DNA of 64,000 nucleotides from an uncultured Pseudomonadales bacterium (GCA_958295875.1 OY282379.1:2480001-2544000), one strand, 5' to 3'. Counted from the first letter of the stretch, positions 33,857-42,563 are shown. Notes: generated from the sequence alone by a model not told the origin. Made by a program: numbers and translations.

Positions 33857-34323
33857 CCTGGGTGGAGCGCTTTGATGCCTTGGAGCGCAGTCCCATCGGC
33901 ATGGCCATCCGCGAATCCCTGTGGCTGTTTCCGGCCATCGAAGCCGTCCACCTGTTGGGCCTCGCCCTGCTCGGCGGCGCCGTGCTGATGGTGGACCTGC
34001 GGCTGCTCGGCATGGGGCTGCGCGGGCGGGCGCTGCCTTTGGTGGTGGCGGATGCGCGGCCTTGGCTGTTGATCGCCATCGGCGTGATGCTGGCCACCGG
34101 CATTCCGCTGTTCCTGTCAGAAGCCGTGAAGTGCTTCTACAATTTTTCCTTCTGGGTGAAGATGATCGCGCTGCCCGTCGCGCTGGTGTTCACCTTCGCC
34201 GTCAAGCATCCGCTGGCGCGGCGCAATCCGCCCCGGGCCGCGGCCGCGCTGCTTGGCATCGCGTCCATCGGCGTGTGGTTCACGGTGGCCGCCGCTGGGC
34301 GCTGGATCGGCTTCTCGGGCTGA
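33853..34323 (+). CDS. DUF6644-like four-helix membrane protein, paralogue 2
   Basis: A 156-residue paralogue of the preceding protein: AIRESLWLFPAIEAVHLLGLALL and VLMVDLRLLGMGL align with ALHESLYAYPLIESSHVLGLLL and IAMVDLRLLG. Four helices; the shared His is retained. ATG 33853 overlaps the preceding stop (ATGA), so all five genes from 31358 are translationally coupled. No known family function. Confidence 0.78.
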   Translation: MTWVERFDALERSPIGMAIRESLWLFPAIEAVHLLGLALLGGAVLMVDLRLLGMGLRGRALPLVVADARPWLLIAIGVMLATGIPLFLSEAVKCFYNFSFWVKMIALPVALVFTFAVKHPLARRNPPRAAAALLGIASIGVWFTVAAAGRWIGFSG

Positions 34324-34395
34324 CGCGGGCGCCGCCAGCGGCAAGCGCTGGGGCATCATCGTCACTCTTAGGTCGAACGGGTGCCGACGCCGGCC

Positions 34396-35025
34396 TCAGT
34401 CGCGCAGCGAGATGGCCTCAAAGTCGCCGGCGCGCAGGGCGGCGGCGAGTTCAGCTTCCGTTTCGATGCGGCGCGCAAAGCGCGTGGCGCAACGCCCGAT
34501 GTGGCTCACGATGTGCGCGTCGCTGCCGCCGATGCCAAGATAGTTTTGCTCGGCGGCCATCTGTTGCGCGATGACGTCTTCCTCGCCGCGGCTGCCGCCG
34601 TTGCGCACTTCCACGATGCGCACCCCCTCTGGCACGCCGAGGGTGCCGATGTGGGCGCTCATGCCGACGCGCTTGCGGCCAGGATGGCACGGCGCCGCCA
34701 CCGCGCCGTTGGCCTCGCACGCGGCGATGACCTCCGCCAAGGGCAAGCCAATCGCGCCGAAATCGAAGGCTTGCGTCAACGCTTCGGTGACCCCGAACAC
34801 CAACACATGGCCATATTCGGTTTCCACTTCGCTGCCCTTGAGGATGACTTGGCCGAACTCTTGGGCGAGGTCTGAGTAGTCTGACTCGAAGTCGAACTGG
34901 CGGTGCTCGGTGAGCACGAAGCCGTCGATGCCGATGTCGCGGGCGCGAATCCATTGGCAGTAGTTCCGCACCTTGGCGCGCCCGTCGTCGGATTTCACCG
35001 AGTGCGCGTGCAGGTCAAGAATCAT
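34396..35025 (-). CDS. PHP-domain phosphoesterase
   Basis: A 209-residue metal-dependent phosphoesterase. Ligand motifs are DLHAHSVKSDD, LTEHRQF, KGSEVETEYGHVLVFG, APCHPGR and GIGGSDAH. The short stand-alone form resembles the PHP nucleotide/phosphoester hydrolases (YciV-like), substrate unknown. ATG 35025 overlaps the coaE stop. Confidence 0.87.
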   Translation of the reverse strand: MILDLHAHSVKSDDGRAKVRNYCQWIRARDIGIDGFVLTEHRQFDFESDYSDLAQEFGQVILKGSEVETEYGHVLVFGVTEALTQAFDFGAIGLPLAEVIAACEANGAVAAPCHPGRKRVGMSAHIGTLGVPEGVRIVEVRNGGSRGEEDVIAQQMAAEQNYLGIGGSDAHIVSHIGRCATRFARRIETEAELAAALRAGDFEAISLRD

Positions 35026-35624
35026 GCCGCCGCTCCCCCGATGCGCCGCCAAGCGGCGTCCAACTGGGCGAGCAACTGCGCTTCGCTGCCGGAATTGTCG
35101 ATCACCACATCCGCCTTCGCTTCGCGCTCTGCGTTCGATAGCTGCGCGTCAATGCGCGCTTCCACGGCTGCGGCGTTGGCGCCATCGCGTTGCATGGCGC
35201 GGCGAATCGCCGTTTCCCGGTCGACGCCCACCACCCAAGTTTCGTCCACGGCATCTTGCCAGCCGGCTTCCAAGAGCACGGCGGCTTCCAGCACCACCAC
35301 GGCGTCTGGCCGCGCCGCCTGAGCCGCGGCGATGTCGGTTTCGGCCAAGCGGCGTATCTCTGGCCAAACGATGTCCGTCAGCCGCCGCAACGCAGCCGCG
35401 TCGCCAAACACCTTGGTGCCGAGACGCTTGCGGTCGATGCGGCCATCGCTGCCGCGCACCTCCTCGCCAAACGTCTCAATTACCGCTTGATGCGCCCCCG
35501 TGCCCGGTTCGTAGGCGCGATGGCCAAGCTGGTCCGCATCGATGACGTGCGCGCCAAGCGCGCCAAGATGCCGCGCCGCAGTGGACTTGCCGGAAGCGAT
35601 GCCGCCTGTGAGGCCGATAATCAC
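35022..35624 (-). CDS. coaE: Dephospho-CoA kinase
   Basis: A 200-residue kinase for the last step of CoA synthesis. P-loop GLTGGIASGKSTAARHL, then DADQLGHRAYEPG, the lid region with FGDAAALRRLTDIVWPEI and LEAAVLLEAGW. GTG 35624 gives the standard start (MIIGLTGG); a TTG 12 codons earlier is possible. PHP gene is coupled downstream. Confidence 0.94.
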   Translation of the reverse strand: MIIGLTGGIASGKSTAARHLGALGAHVIDADQLGHRAYEPGTGAHQAVIETFGEEVRGSDGRIDRKRLGTKVFGDAAALRRLTDIVWPEIRRLAETDIAAAQAARPDAVVVLEAAVLLEAGWQDAVDETWVVGVDRETAIRRAMQRDGANAAAVEARIDAQLSNAEREAKADVVIDNSGSEAQLLAQLDAAWRRIGGAAA

Positions 35625-35700
35625 GCTGTGCCCCGAAGAAACGGGACATGTTACACGCAACCGGTGAGCGCCAATGCTTCTGGCGCGTTCCCAAGACGCA

Positions 35701-35910
35701 CTAGGGAAGGTCTGAACAAAGCGCCGATCGACCGCCGGAAGTGGCCCAGAGGCGGTTTTGGCAGCGATTCCGTGCCGAAGGGTCGAAAAACGGCCCGATT
35801 CCGGCCTTTTCTCCGCCGTTTCCGGCGCTTCGGCCGCCCTCCGGGCGCACGGGCAACGCGGTCACGCTGCCAGCCTCCGCTCGGCGATCAGCAGGTTGGC
35901 GAAGCCCATT
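35701..35910. mobile_element. IS5-family remnant (one end only)
   Basis: CTAG followed by GGAAGGTCTGAACA, then about 200 bases matching the left end of the complete IS5 at 37076, including the last codons of its transposase in reverse. Homology stops abruptly after GCGAAGCCCA at about 35910. The rest of the element is gone. Confidence 0.9.
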
Positions 35911-35968
35911 AGATCGCGGAGCGCCGACTGATCGCAGCGTCCCTGAAGGATTGAAGGAGAGACCGGCA

Positions 35969-36799
35969 CTAACTGGCGTCAGGGGGCACCGATGTCCGAA
36001 GCTGACTCGCGACGCGCAGGATCGTGGCAACGGTGCATGACACACTCTTGGCTGCGGTTGGAGTCGACGCATAGTCGTTCGCGTGAGCGAGGTTGTCGCG
36101 AAGTTTGCGGATCGCCTTGAAGTCTTTCCGTAGCTGGGACTTACTGCCGGCCACAAGGCCCCGTTTGCGCATGATGGTTGCCTTGTCGTCAAACTGGGTT
36201 GAAGCGATGTCGCTCACAAAGGTGTCGTTCTGCCTTGCTTCGGCAATCCGGTCTTTGACGTCCTCGCGCCGAGCAGAGCTGAGCAGGTTGAGCCAATCAC
36301 TTGATCTGTCCTGCCACGCGTCATCGATACAGTCGGCCATGGCCATTTCCAATGCAGTGACGACGCTGAACAGAGCTGCCCGGACGGGTAGTTTGTGGAG
36401 GTCCGCCATGCACACCAGACCCACGATCTTGGTGCCGGAAACGACAAGCCGCGTCGGGCGTTCGGCTCCCGTCTTGATGAAATCCAAGATGCCGGCGTTG
36501 CTACCAATTAGATGGTTCTCTGTGAGGAGTTCGAAGTCGTCACCTATTGATCTACCCGGAGGCGGTGGCTCGTCGAACCACCGCTCGGCGTGGTAGAGCC
36601 CAGTAATGAGGCCGGCCTGTACGACGGGAAGAAAGCTGAATCGGTCGAGTTTGGCGTCCATGAGGGAGTCGATACAGTCGTTGGGACTGCAAGTCATCAG
36701 CTTGTCTCGGGGTGTCATGATGAGATCCACAGTCAAGCCTGCTTGCATGGCTTGGACCGTTTCGAGCGTAGTGTCGGCACGAGCGGCCCATGTTGTCAT
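35969..36799 (-). CDS. CBS-domain protein with HEPN-like C-terminal domain
   Basis: A 276-residue protein, ATG 36799. Residues about 20-140 form a CBS pair: VDLIMTPRDKLMTCSPNDCIDSLMD..., then RLVVSGTKIVGLVCMADLHKLPV. The C-terminal about 130 residues are helical and contain R234-x4-H239 in RKLRDNLAHANDY, the signature of HEPN ribonucleases. CBS pairs sense adenine nucleotides. This suggests a nucleotide-gated RNase of defence or toxin type (inference). Base composition is lower in GC than neighbours. No good Shine-Dalgarno; a longer in-frame extension (Arg/Pro-rich) to 36988 looks non-coding. Confidence 0.75.
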   Translation of the reverse strand: MTTWAARADTTLETVQAMQAGLTVDLIMTPRDKLMTCSPNDCIDSLMDAKLDRFSFLPVVQAGLITGLYHAERWFDEPPPPGRSIGDDFELLTENHLIGSNAGILDFIKTGAERPTRLVVSGTKIVGLVCMADLHKLPVRAALFSVVTALEMAMADCIDDAWQDRSSDWLNLLSSARREDVKDRIAEARQNDTFVSDIASTQFDDKATIMRKRGLVAGSKSQLRKDFKAIRKLRDNLAHANDYASTPTAAKSVSCTVATILRVASQLRTSVPPDAS

Positions 36800-37071
36800 C
36801 TGAGGCGCATCCGGTCTGTGTTCGGGACGTTGCCGCGTAAGACTCTGCGTGACTGTGCGTCTGGACGGCGGCGTTCTCGGGATGATTGGTCTGCCCCGCG
36901 ACCGTGCCGAGACATCGTGGTTAGGGCCTTGTCGGTCAGCAGTTCGACGCGGGCGAGCGAGTAGGTGATCATGGCGCCATCGTAGCACCGTTTGGCGGCA
37001 AAAGTGTCAGTGAGGCGAGGGTCGAGCATGGCGCATTTCGGAGAATGTCGCTATCTACTATCTACTACGCA
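36800..37071. other. Lower-GC intergenic stretch
   Basis: Short minus-strand frames exist, including an Arg-rich upstream extension of the CBS-HEPN gene, but none is convincing. It ends directly at the IS5 target site. Before insertion this space probably held the junction with the small gene at 38246-38695. Confidence 0.4.
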
Positions 37072-37075
37072 CTAG

Positions 37076-38256
37076 GGAAGGTCTGAACAGGACGCCGATC
37101 GACCGCCGGAAGTGGCCGAGAGGCGATTTCGGCAGCGATTCCGTGCCGAAGGGTCGAAGAAAGGCGCGGTTCCGGCCCTTTCGACGCCGTTTCCGGCGTT
37201 TTCCCCGCCTTCCGGGCGCACGGGCGCCGCGGTCAGGCCGCCAGACTCCGCTCGGCGATCAGCAGGTTGGCGAAGCCCAGCAGCAGCGCGATCCGCTGCG
37301 CGTTCTTGCGCAGCCCCCGGTAGCGCACCTTGCCATAGCCGAACATCCGCTTCACATAGAAGAACGGATGCTCCGCCTTGGCGCGGACCGACGCCTTCTC
37401 CTTCTCCCGCAGCGCCGCCTCGCCGCCGGCCTCCAGCTGCCGCCGCAGGCCCGGCCGCATCGCCACCCGCCAGTCCACGCCCCGGCCTTGGTTCTCCGGG
37501 CGCTTCTCCACCCCGCGGTAGCCCGCGTCCGCCCAGACGCGCCTCTCGCCGCCGTGCAGGAGGCGGTGCGCGTGCGCCACGTCCGACTCGTTCGCCGCCG
37601 TCGCCGCGAAGCTGTGCGCCACCCCCGTCTCCGCGTCGGCGCCGACGTGCATCTTCATCCCGAAGTGCCACTGGTTCCCCTTCTTCGCCTGCCGCATCTC
37701 CGGATCCCGCTTCCCCGAACGGTTCTTCGTCGACGACGGCGCCTCCACGATGCTCGCGTCAACCACCGTCCCCTCCCGCAGCCTCAGGCCCCGCGAAGCC
37801 AGGCTCGCGTTGATCGCCGACAGCAGCTTCTCCCCCAAGCCGTGCCTCTCCAGCAGATGCCGGAAGTTCAGGATCGTCGTCTCGTCCGGCAGCGCCGACA
37901 GCTTCAGGCCCGCGAACCGACGCGCCGACTCCACCTCGTAGAGCATGTCCTCCATCGCCGGATCGCTCAGGTTGTAAAACAGCTGGACGCAATGCACCCG
38001 AAGCATCGCCGACAGCGGATACGGCCGGCGGCCGCGGCCCGCCCTCGGATAGTGCGGACGAATCACCTCCTCCAGCTCCGACCATGGAACCAGCCCCTCC
38101 ATCCGCTCCAAGAACCTCTCCCGCCGCGTCTTCCGCTTCTTCGCCCTGTACTCCAACTCCGCGAACGTCGCCTGGGTCGCTTCGGTCATCGAACGCCTCT
38201 CCCAACGGTCAACGCGCCCATTGTCGCAGCATCGCCGGCGCTTGTTCAGACCTTCC
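37076..38256. mobile_element. IS5-family insertion sequence, copy 1 (1181 bp)
   Basis: Terminal inverted repeats GGAAGGTCTGAACA and TGTTCAGACCTTCC, flanked on both sides by CTAG (37072-37075, 38257-38260), a YTAR-type four-base target duplication characteristic of the IS5 group. One transposase on the minus strand. Same length as copy 2. Confidence 0.95.
37233..38189 (-). CDS. IS5-family DDE transposase (copy 1)
   Basis: A 318-residue transposase. DUF772-like N-terminus MTEATQATFAELEYRAKK, catalytic D in GTVVDASIVEAPSS, D in VWADAGYRGVEKR and E in KAEHPFFYVKRMFGYGK. Intact. It differs from copy 2 at a limited number of residues (for example MEGLVPWSELEEV versus MDGLVPWRELEEA), so the copies are not from a very recent single event. 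Confidence 0.95.
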   Translation of the reverse strand: MTEATQATFAELEYRAKKRKTRRERFLERMEGLVPWSELEEVIRPHYPRAGRGRRPYPLSAMLRVHCVQLFYNLSDPAMEDMLYEVESARRFAGLKLSALPDETTILNFRHLLERHGLGEKLLSAINASLASRGLRLREGTVVDASIVEAPSSTKNRSGKRDPEMRQAKKGNQWHFGMKMHVGADAETGVAHSFAATAANESDVAHAHRLLHGGERRVWADAGYRGVEKRPENQGRGVDWRVAMRPGLRRQLEAGGEAALREKEKASVRAKAEHPFFYVKRMFGYGKVRYRGLRKNAQRIALLLGFANLLIAERSLAA

Positions 38257-38695
38257 CTAGCGCTTTTGCCCTTCGGGTGTGTGGCCCATTGCCACCACGA
38301 ATGGCCGCGGACCTTAGCCGGTAGCCAACAGTTGCCTCGACCAACCGATTCACCATCTCTGCGGATGAAGCCTTGCTCGGAATAGGTATATCTAGAAATC
38401 GGGCAAAGTAGCTCATGTCCCGTTTGGTCCTAAGCACGCCACCTATCAGCTCCCGAGCCTGATCTCTCGCCGTAACCTTTTCGAGAGACTCTTTGAGCTG
38501 TGTCACTTGCTCTTCCGAGCATGCCACCGCAGCCTTGGTAGGCTTCGGCGCCGCTCTCGGAATGACTCCAATCGTCAAGTCGCCGGCGAGGAGACTTTCG
38601 AACGATCCGTCATCCATCGCCTTCACATCCCTCAGTATTGCTTGTAGCAGAGAGACGAATTGCTCCTTGGGGGTTTGGGGGGATACAACGGCCAT
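38246..38695 (-). CDS. Small helical protein, 3' end altered by IS5
   Basis: A 149-residue protein from ATG 38695, with CGAGGA six bases upstream. Helical; the best-marked segment is SAEMVNRLVEATVGYRLRSAAIRG near the C-terminus. The last five codons lie in the TSD/IS5 end and finish at a TGA inside the element, so the native tail is lost. No family is named with confidence. It reads in the same direction as the CBS-HEPN gene 1.4 kb downstream, beyond the IS, and both have lower GC than neighbours. Confidence 0.65.
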   Translation of the reverse strand: MAVVSPQTPKEQFVSLLQAILRDVKAMDDGSFESLLAGDLTIGVIPRAAPKPTKAAVACSEEQVTQLKESLEKVTARDQARELIGGVLRTKRDMSYFARFLDIPIPSKASSAEMVNRLVEATVGYRLRSAAIRGGNGPHTRRAKALGKV

Positions 38696-39002
38696 AGCGA
38701 TTCCTCGAATTCGGTCACGAAGTGCTCGATCTCCTGCACAACAGTCTTGCACGTTGGCGGAAAAGCCGATGTCCAGTTACGACCGGCACGCATGGGAGGC
38801 CGGACGATGCAGATGTTCGCACAGGAAGGGGCGTTCTAACGAAGCTTGGGGGTAGACGAGACGGACGACACGGAGGCCCTTCGCCGGCGCGAGCGTTGGA
38901 GGGCATTGACGACCGGAGGCCGGAGCAGTTCGCGCCTAGCAGCAGTTCTGGCGAACGTTCGGTGTGGGTCGAGCGGTGCCAGCGCCGCCGTACAATGCCG
39001 TC
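38696..39002. other. Intergenic stretch, nothing recognised
   Basis: No frame here has a ribosome-binding site with conserved content. Composition shifts back to high GC towards the ferredoxin gene, marking the right edge of the accessory pocket. Confidence 0.4.
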
Positions 39003-39329
39003 GTGAAACCGCCCGCCGTGTCATTCGTGCTTGTCGATGGACGCCGCGAGCGGCATCCGGTCGCGCTGGGCGATACGGTGTTGGATTGCGCCTTGGACAA
39101 CGGCGTGGTCGGCTTGGTGGGGCAGTGCGGGGGCGCCTGCAATTGCTCCACCTGCCACTGCTATGTGGATTCCCCGTGGCTGGAACGCTTGCCGCCGATG
39201 ATCGACGACGAACGCGCCCTGCTCGAATACGCTTGGCATAGGCGCCACAATAGCCGCTTGGCTTGCCAGATAAGCATGACGCCGGCCTTGGACGGCATCG
39301 TCGTGCGGATGCCGGAACGCCAAACCTGA
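39003..39329 (+). CDS. [2Fe-2S] ferredoxin
   Basis: A 108-residue adrenodoxin/putidaredoxin-like ferredoxin. Cluster cysteines are in CGGACNCSTCHCYV (C-x5-C-x2-C) with the fourth in RLACQISMT. The N-terminus starts MKPPAVSFVLVDG from GTG 39003. It probably serves a cytochrome P450 or oxygenase; an SDR follows 24 bases later. Confidence 0.92.
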   Translation: MKPPAVSFVLVDGRRERHPVALGDTVLDCALDNGVVGLVGQCGGACNCSTCHCYVDSPWLERLPPMIDDERALLEYAWHRRHNSRLACQISMTPALDGIVVRMPERQT

Positions 39330-39353
39330 TAGCGGCGACGAAGAGGATTCGAC

Positions 39354-40313
39354 ATGAAGGACTTTCGGGGCAAGCTGGCCGTCATCACTGGCGGCGGCGC
39401 TGGCATGGGGCGGCAACTTGCGGTGCAGCTCGCCGCCGCTGGCTGCCATGTCGCGATTTGCGACGTGTTCGCGGATGACATGGCGGAAACGGTGGCGCTC
39501 TGCGACCGCGGCGTCACCGTCAGCGCCCACGAGTGCGACGTGTCCGATGAAGAGCAGGTGCTCGCGTTCCGCGACGCGGTGGTGGAACGTCACGCCACCG
39601 AGCATATCAACCTGCTCTTCAACAACGCCGGCATCGGCGGGGGCGGCGAGTTCGTCGATGGCGACCGCGAGGCGTGGGAACGCACCTTCGGCGTGTGCTG
39701 GCATGGCGTGTACTACTGCGCCCGCGCCTTCATGCCGCTGCTGGTGGCGAGCGACGAGGGGTACATCGTCAACACCTCCAGCGTCAACGGCTTCTGGGCC
39801 AGCGTCGGCCCTGCCAATCCGCACACGGCCTACAGCGCGGCCAAGTTCGCCGTGAAGGGCTTTTCCGAAGCCCTCATTGCAGACCTCAGGATGCACGCGC
39901 CGCACGTCAAGGTGGCGGTGGTGATGCCGGGGCACATCGGCACCTCCATCGCCATCAACTCGGGGCGCATCCATGGGCAACCCGCGCCGGAAGACTTGCC
40001 TGCGGACCAAGTGGCCAAGATTCGCGAGCAAATGGTGGCGAGCGGCTTGCCGGTCGGCAACGAATCGGACGACCAGATCCGCGCCGCCGTGGCGCAGCGC
40101 GCCATAGACTTTCGCGACGCCGCGCCCACCACCGCTGCGCAAGCGGCCACCATCATTCTGGACGGCGTGCGCGCCGGCAAGTGGCGCATCTTGGTGGGCG
40201 ACGACGCCCATGTGATCGATCGCCTCGTGCGGGAAGACCCAGAGCCCGTGTACGAGCCAGAGTTCATGGGCGAGCTCGCCAAGGAGCGCCTGTTCCAGTT
40301 CGCGCAGCGTTAA
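39354..40313 (+). CDS. Short-chain dehydrogenase/reductase
   Basis: A 319-residue NAD(P)-dependent oxidoreductase. Rossmann motif TGGGAGMG, NNAG motif (LLFNNAGIGGGGEF), catalytic Ser in NTSSVNG and Y-x3-K in YSAAKFAVK. The C-terminal extension (about 60 residues beyond the usual 250) is seen in SDRs that act on bulky substrates. Substrate not determinable. Confidence 0.93.
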   Translation: MKDFRGKLAVITGGGAGMGRQLAVQLAAAGCHVAICDVFADDMAETVALCDRGVTVSAHECDVSDEEQVLAFRDAVVERHATEHINLLFNNAGIGGGGEFVDGDREAWERTFGVCWHGVYYCARAFMPLLVASDEGYIVNTSSVNGFWASVGPANPHTAYSAAKFAVKGFSEALIADLRMHAPHVKVAVVMPGHIGTSIAINSGRIHGQPAPEDLPADQVAKIREQMVASGLPVGNESDDQIRAAVAQRAIDFRDAAPTTAAQAATIILDGVRAGKWRILVGDDAHVIDRLVREDPEPVYEPEFMGELAKERLFQFAQR

Positions 40314-40323
40314 GTCCCGCCCG

Positions 40324-41154
40324 GTGAGCGCCCGCCCGCCGTTCCGGGAGCAGCTTCGGCGTTCTTGGGAACGCTCGGGCGCCATGCTCTGCGTGGGGTT
40401 GGACCCGCACTGGGAGCAGGTGAGCGCCTGCTTGCCGAAGAGCCGCCGCCCGGTCTTCGAGTTCTGCCGCGCCGTGGTGGATGCCACGGCGCACTTGGCC
40501 TGCGTCTTCAAGCCGCAGATCGCCTGTTTCGCCGCAGCCCGCGCGGAGCAAGACCTTGAGGCCCTCATCGCCCACATCCATGCGGCGCATCCCGAGGTGC
40601 CAGTGCTGCTCGACGCCAAGCGCGGCGATGTGGGCGCCACGGCGGAACGCTATGCCGAGGAAGCGTTCGTGCGCTACAACGCGGACGGCGTGACGGTGAA
40701 TCCGCTGCTTGGCTGGGAGAGCATCGAGCCGTACCGCCGCCACGGTGGGCGTGGCGTCGCGCTGTTATGCCGCACCAGCAACCCAGACAGCGCTTGGCTG
40801 CAGGATCACCCGCCGGACGATCCGCTGTATCTGCGCATCGCCCGCGCTGCCCAGGAGCGGGACGCGGACGACCTGCTGCTCGTGCTCGGCGCCACCTACC
40901 CAGCGGCGCTCGCCGCCGCGCGCGGCGTTGCCGGGGATGTGCCGTTTCTGGTGCCAGGCGTGGGTGCCCAAGGCGGAGACCTAGGCGAGGCCTTGGCCGC
41001 GGGGCGCGACGCGGCCGGGCGCGGCCTTGTGGTCAACGCATCGCGCAGCGTCATCTTTGCAGAGGTCGGGCCCGGCTTTGCAGGGGCGGCACGCGCCAGC
41101 GCCGAGGCGCTGCATCGGGCGCTGCGGCTGCCGGCCGCGCCGCAATCAGCGTAG
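40324..41154 (+). CDS. pyrF: Orotidine 5'-phosphate decarboxylase (long-type)
   Basis: A 276-residue UMP-forming enzyme of the longer subfamily. Active-site DAKRGDVGATAERYAEE holds the catalytic Lys and Asp. MLCVGLDPHWE near the start and PGVGAQGGDL, VNASRSVIFAE near the end are diagnostic. GTG 40324 overlaps nothing but begins eleven bases after the SDR. Confidence 0.93.
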   Translation: MSARPPFREQLRRSWERSGAMLCVGLDPHWEQVSACLPKSRRPVFEFCRAVVDATAHLACVFKPQIACFAAARAEQDLEALIAHIHAAHPEVPVLLDAKRGDVGATAERYAEEAFVRYNADGVTVNPLLGWESIEPYRRHGGRGVALLCRTSNPDSAWLQDHPPDDPLYLRIARAAQERDADDLLLVLGATYPAALAAARGVAGDVPFLVPGVGAQGGDLGEALAAGRDAAGRGLVVNASRSVIFAEVGPGFAGAARASAEALHRALRLPAAPQSA

Positions 41155-41235
41155 CCCCGCTTCCGGCCAGCGTTGCCAAGGCTGCCGGCCGCCTAATCCG
41201 CAGGCTTTGGGCGCACTGCGAGCGTGGCGCTGCCC

Positions 41236-42393
41236 TCACAACGGCTGCAACGCCGCGGCGAGGTTTGCCGCCGGCAGTGCGCGGATGTTCGGCGCGAGCG
41301 AGTAGCGCTCCGTTCCCGCGTGAACCACGTCCAGGCGTTCGAGGCGGAGCGTTTCCAGGGCCGAGTGCATCGAACGGGTGAGCCGTGGCGCTTCCGCGCG
41401 TTTCACCTCGAAGCCGTAGCGCCGGCCGCTGGCTGTCACCAACAGATCGAGTTCCGCGCCGGAGTGCGTGGCCCAGTGGAAGCACTGGTCGGGCTGCACG
41501 CCCAGCAACTGAATGATCTGTTGCACGATGAACCCCTCCCAAGATGCGCCCACCTTGGGATGGGAGACCACTTCTTCCCGGCTGGTGAGTTGTAAGAGCG
41601 CATGGAGGATGCCGGAGTCTCCGACATAAACCTTCGGCGAACGCACCTGCCTCTTGCCGACGTTCTCGTGCCAAGGCTGCAACTGCCGCACCGCGAACAC
41701 AGAGGTCAAGAGGTCCAAATAACGCTGGACGGCGGTGTGCGAGATGCCGAACGCACGCCCAAACTCGGTGCCGTTCCAGCGCTGCCCGTGCCAATGCGCC
41801 AGCATGGTCCAGAAGCGGCGCAGGGTGGTGGAGGGCAACAAGCTGCCAAGCTCCCCCAAGTCCTGTTCGAGGAACGTGCGGATGAACCCATCCCGCCAAC
41901 GGCGGCTGGCCGCTTCAGACCGAGCAAGGTAGGAAAGCGGAAAGCCGCCGCGCAGCCATAGCCGCTCCAAGTCTCCGGCCTCGCGCAGCCCGAGGCCATC
42001 GAGTTCGTGGAATGCCACCCGTCCGGCAAGGGTTTCCGAGGTTTGGCGAAGGAGCTTTGGCGAGGCGCTGCCCAGCACCAGGAACCGGGCCGGGATGCGC
42101 GGGCGGTCCGCAAGCACCCGCAGCAGCGGAAAGACCTCTGGCAAGCGCTGCACTTCGTCGAGCACCACCAGCCCGCGCAATGGCCGCAGCTCCAAGCCGG
42201 GGTCTGCCAAGCGCGCGAGGTCGATGGGGTCTTCCAAGTCGAACCAAGTCGCCGCTCCGCGGCGCTGCGCGGCCAGATGCCGCGCCAAGGTGGACTTGCC
42301 CACTTGGCGCGCGCCGAGCAGCGCAACCACCGGAAACTCCCGCAGCAGCAGCTTGAGGCGGCGCAGATGAGCGGTTCGAGGAACATCCATCAT
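41236..42393 (-). CDS. DUF4143 AAA_14 family ATPase
   Basis: A 385-residue ATP-binding protein. Walker A GARQVGKSTLARH (about 27-40), Walker B VVLDEVQRLPEVF, sensor LVLGSASPKLL. A winged-helix-like middle and a C-terminal PD-(D/E)xK-like DUF4143 domain with SGAELDLLVTASGRRYGFEVKRAE. Members are widespread in variable genome regions and their function is unknown. The start codon lies in the first palindrome of the repeat array just upstream, with no Shine-Dalgarno sequence. Confidence 0.9.
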   Translation of the reverse strand: MMDVPRTAHLRRLKLLLREFPVVALLGARQVGKSTLARHLAAQRRGAATWFDLEDPIDLARLADPGLELRPLRGLVVLDEVQRLPEVFPLLRVLADRPRIPARFLVLGSASPKLLRQTSETLAGRVAFHELDGLGLREAGDLERLWLRGGFPLSYLARSEAASRRWRDGFIRTFLEQDLGELGSLLPSTTLRRFWTMLAHWHGQRWNGTEFGRAFGISHTAVQRYLDLLTSVFAVRQLQPWHENVGKRQVRSPKVYVGDSGILHALLQLTSREEVVSHPKVGASWEGFIVQQIIQLLGVQPDQCFHWATHSGAELDLLVTASGRRYGFEVKRAEAPRLTRSMHSALETLRLERLDVVHAGTERYSLAPNIRALPAANLAAALQPL

Positions 42394-42563
42394 TGAAATC
42401 CGAACGCTGGCCGTTCAGATTTCAATGATAAATGCCGATGAGCGCATCGTCAATTTGCATTGAAATCTGAACGCTGGCCGTTCAATTTTCAATGATGATC
42501 CCCGAAAATACCCGCGCCCGCTTGCATTGAAATCTGAACGCCGACCGTTCAGATTTCAATGAT
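42391..42563. repeat. Three 39-bp palindromic repeats, 67-bp period, before the DUF4143 ATPase
   Basis: Units at 42391-42429, 42458-42496 and 42525-42563. Each is a near-perfect palindrome (arms ATTGAAATCTGAACG and CGTTCAGATTTCAAT around a 5-base centre) with a few substitutions between units, and each is followed by GAT. Two 28-base intervals, which differ in sequence, separate them. The first repeat contains the ATPase start codon. Geometry resembles a tiny CRISPR but there are no cas genes; an operator or structured-leader role is as likely. Confidence 0.85.

Noticed and set aside
36800..36988. N-terminal extension of the CBS-HEPN protein
   Set aside because: The 63 extra residues are Arg/Pro-rich, lack domain content, and precede a plausible ATG.
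42391..42563. CRISPR array
   Set aside because: Geometry is suggestive, but there are only three units, repeats vary, and no cas genes or leader are seen. Kept as a repeat only.
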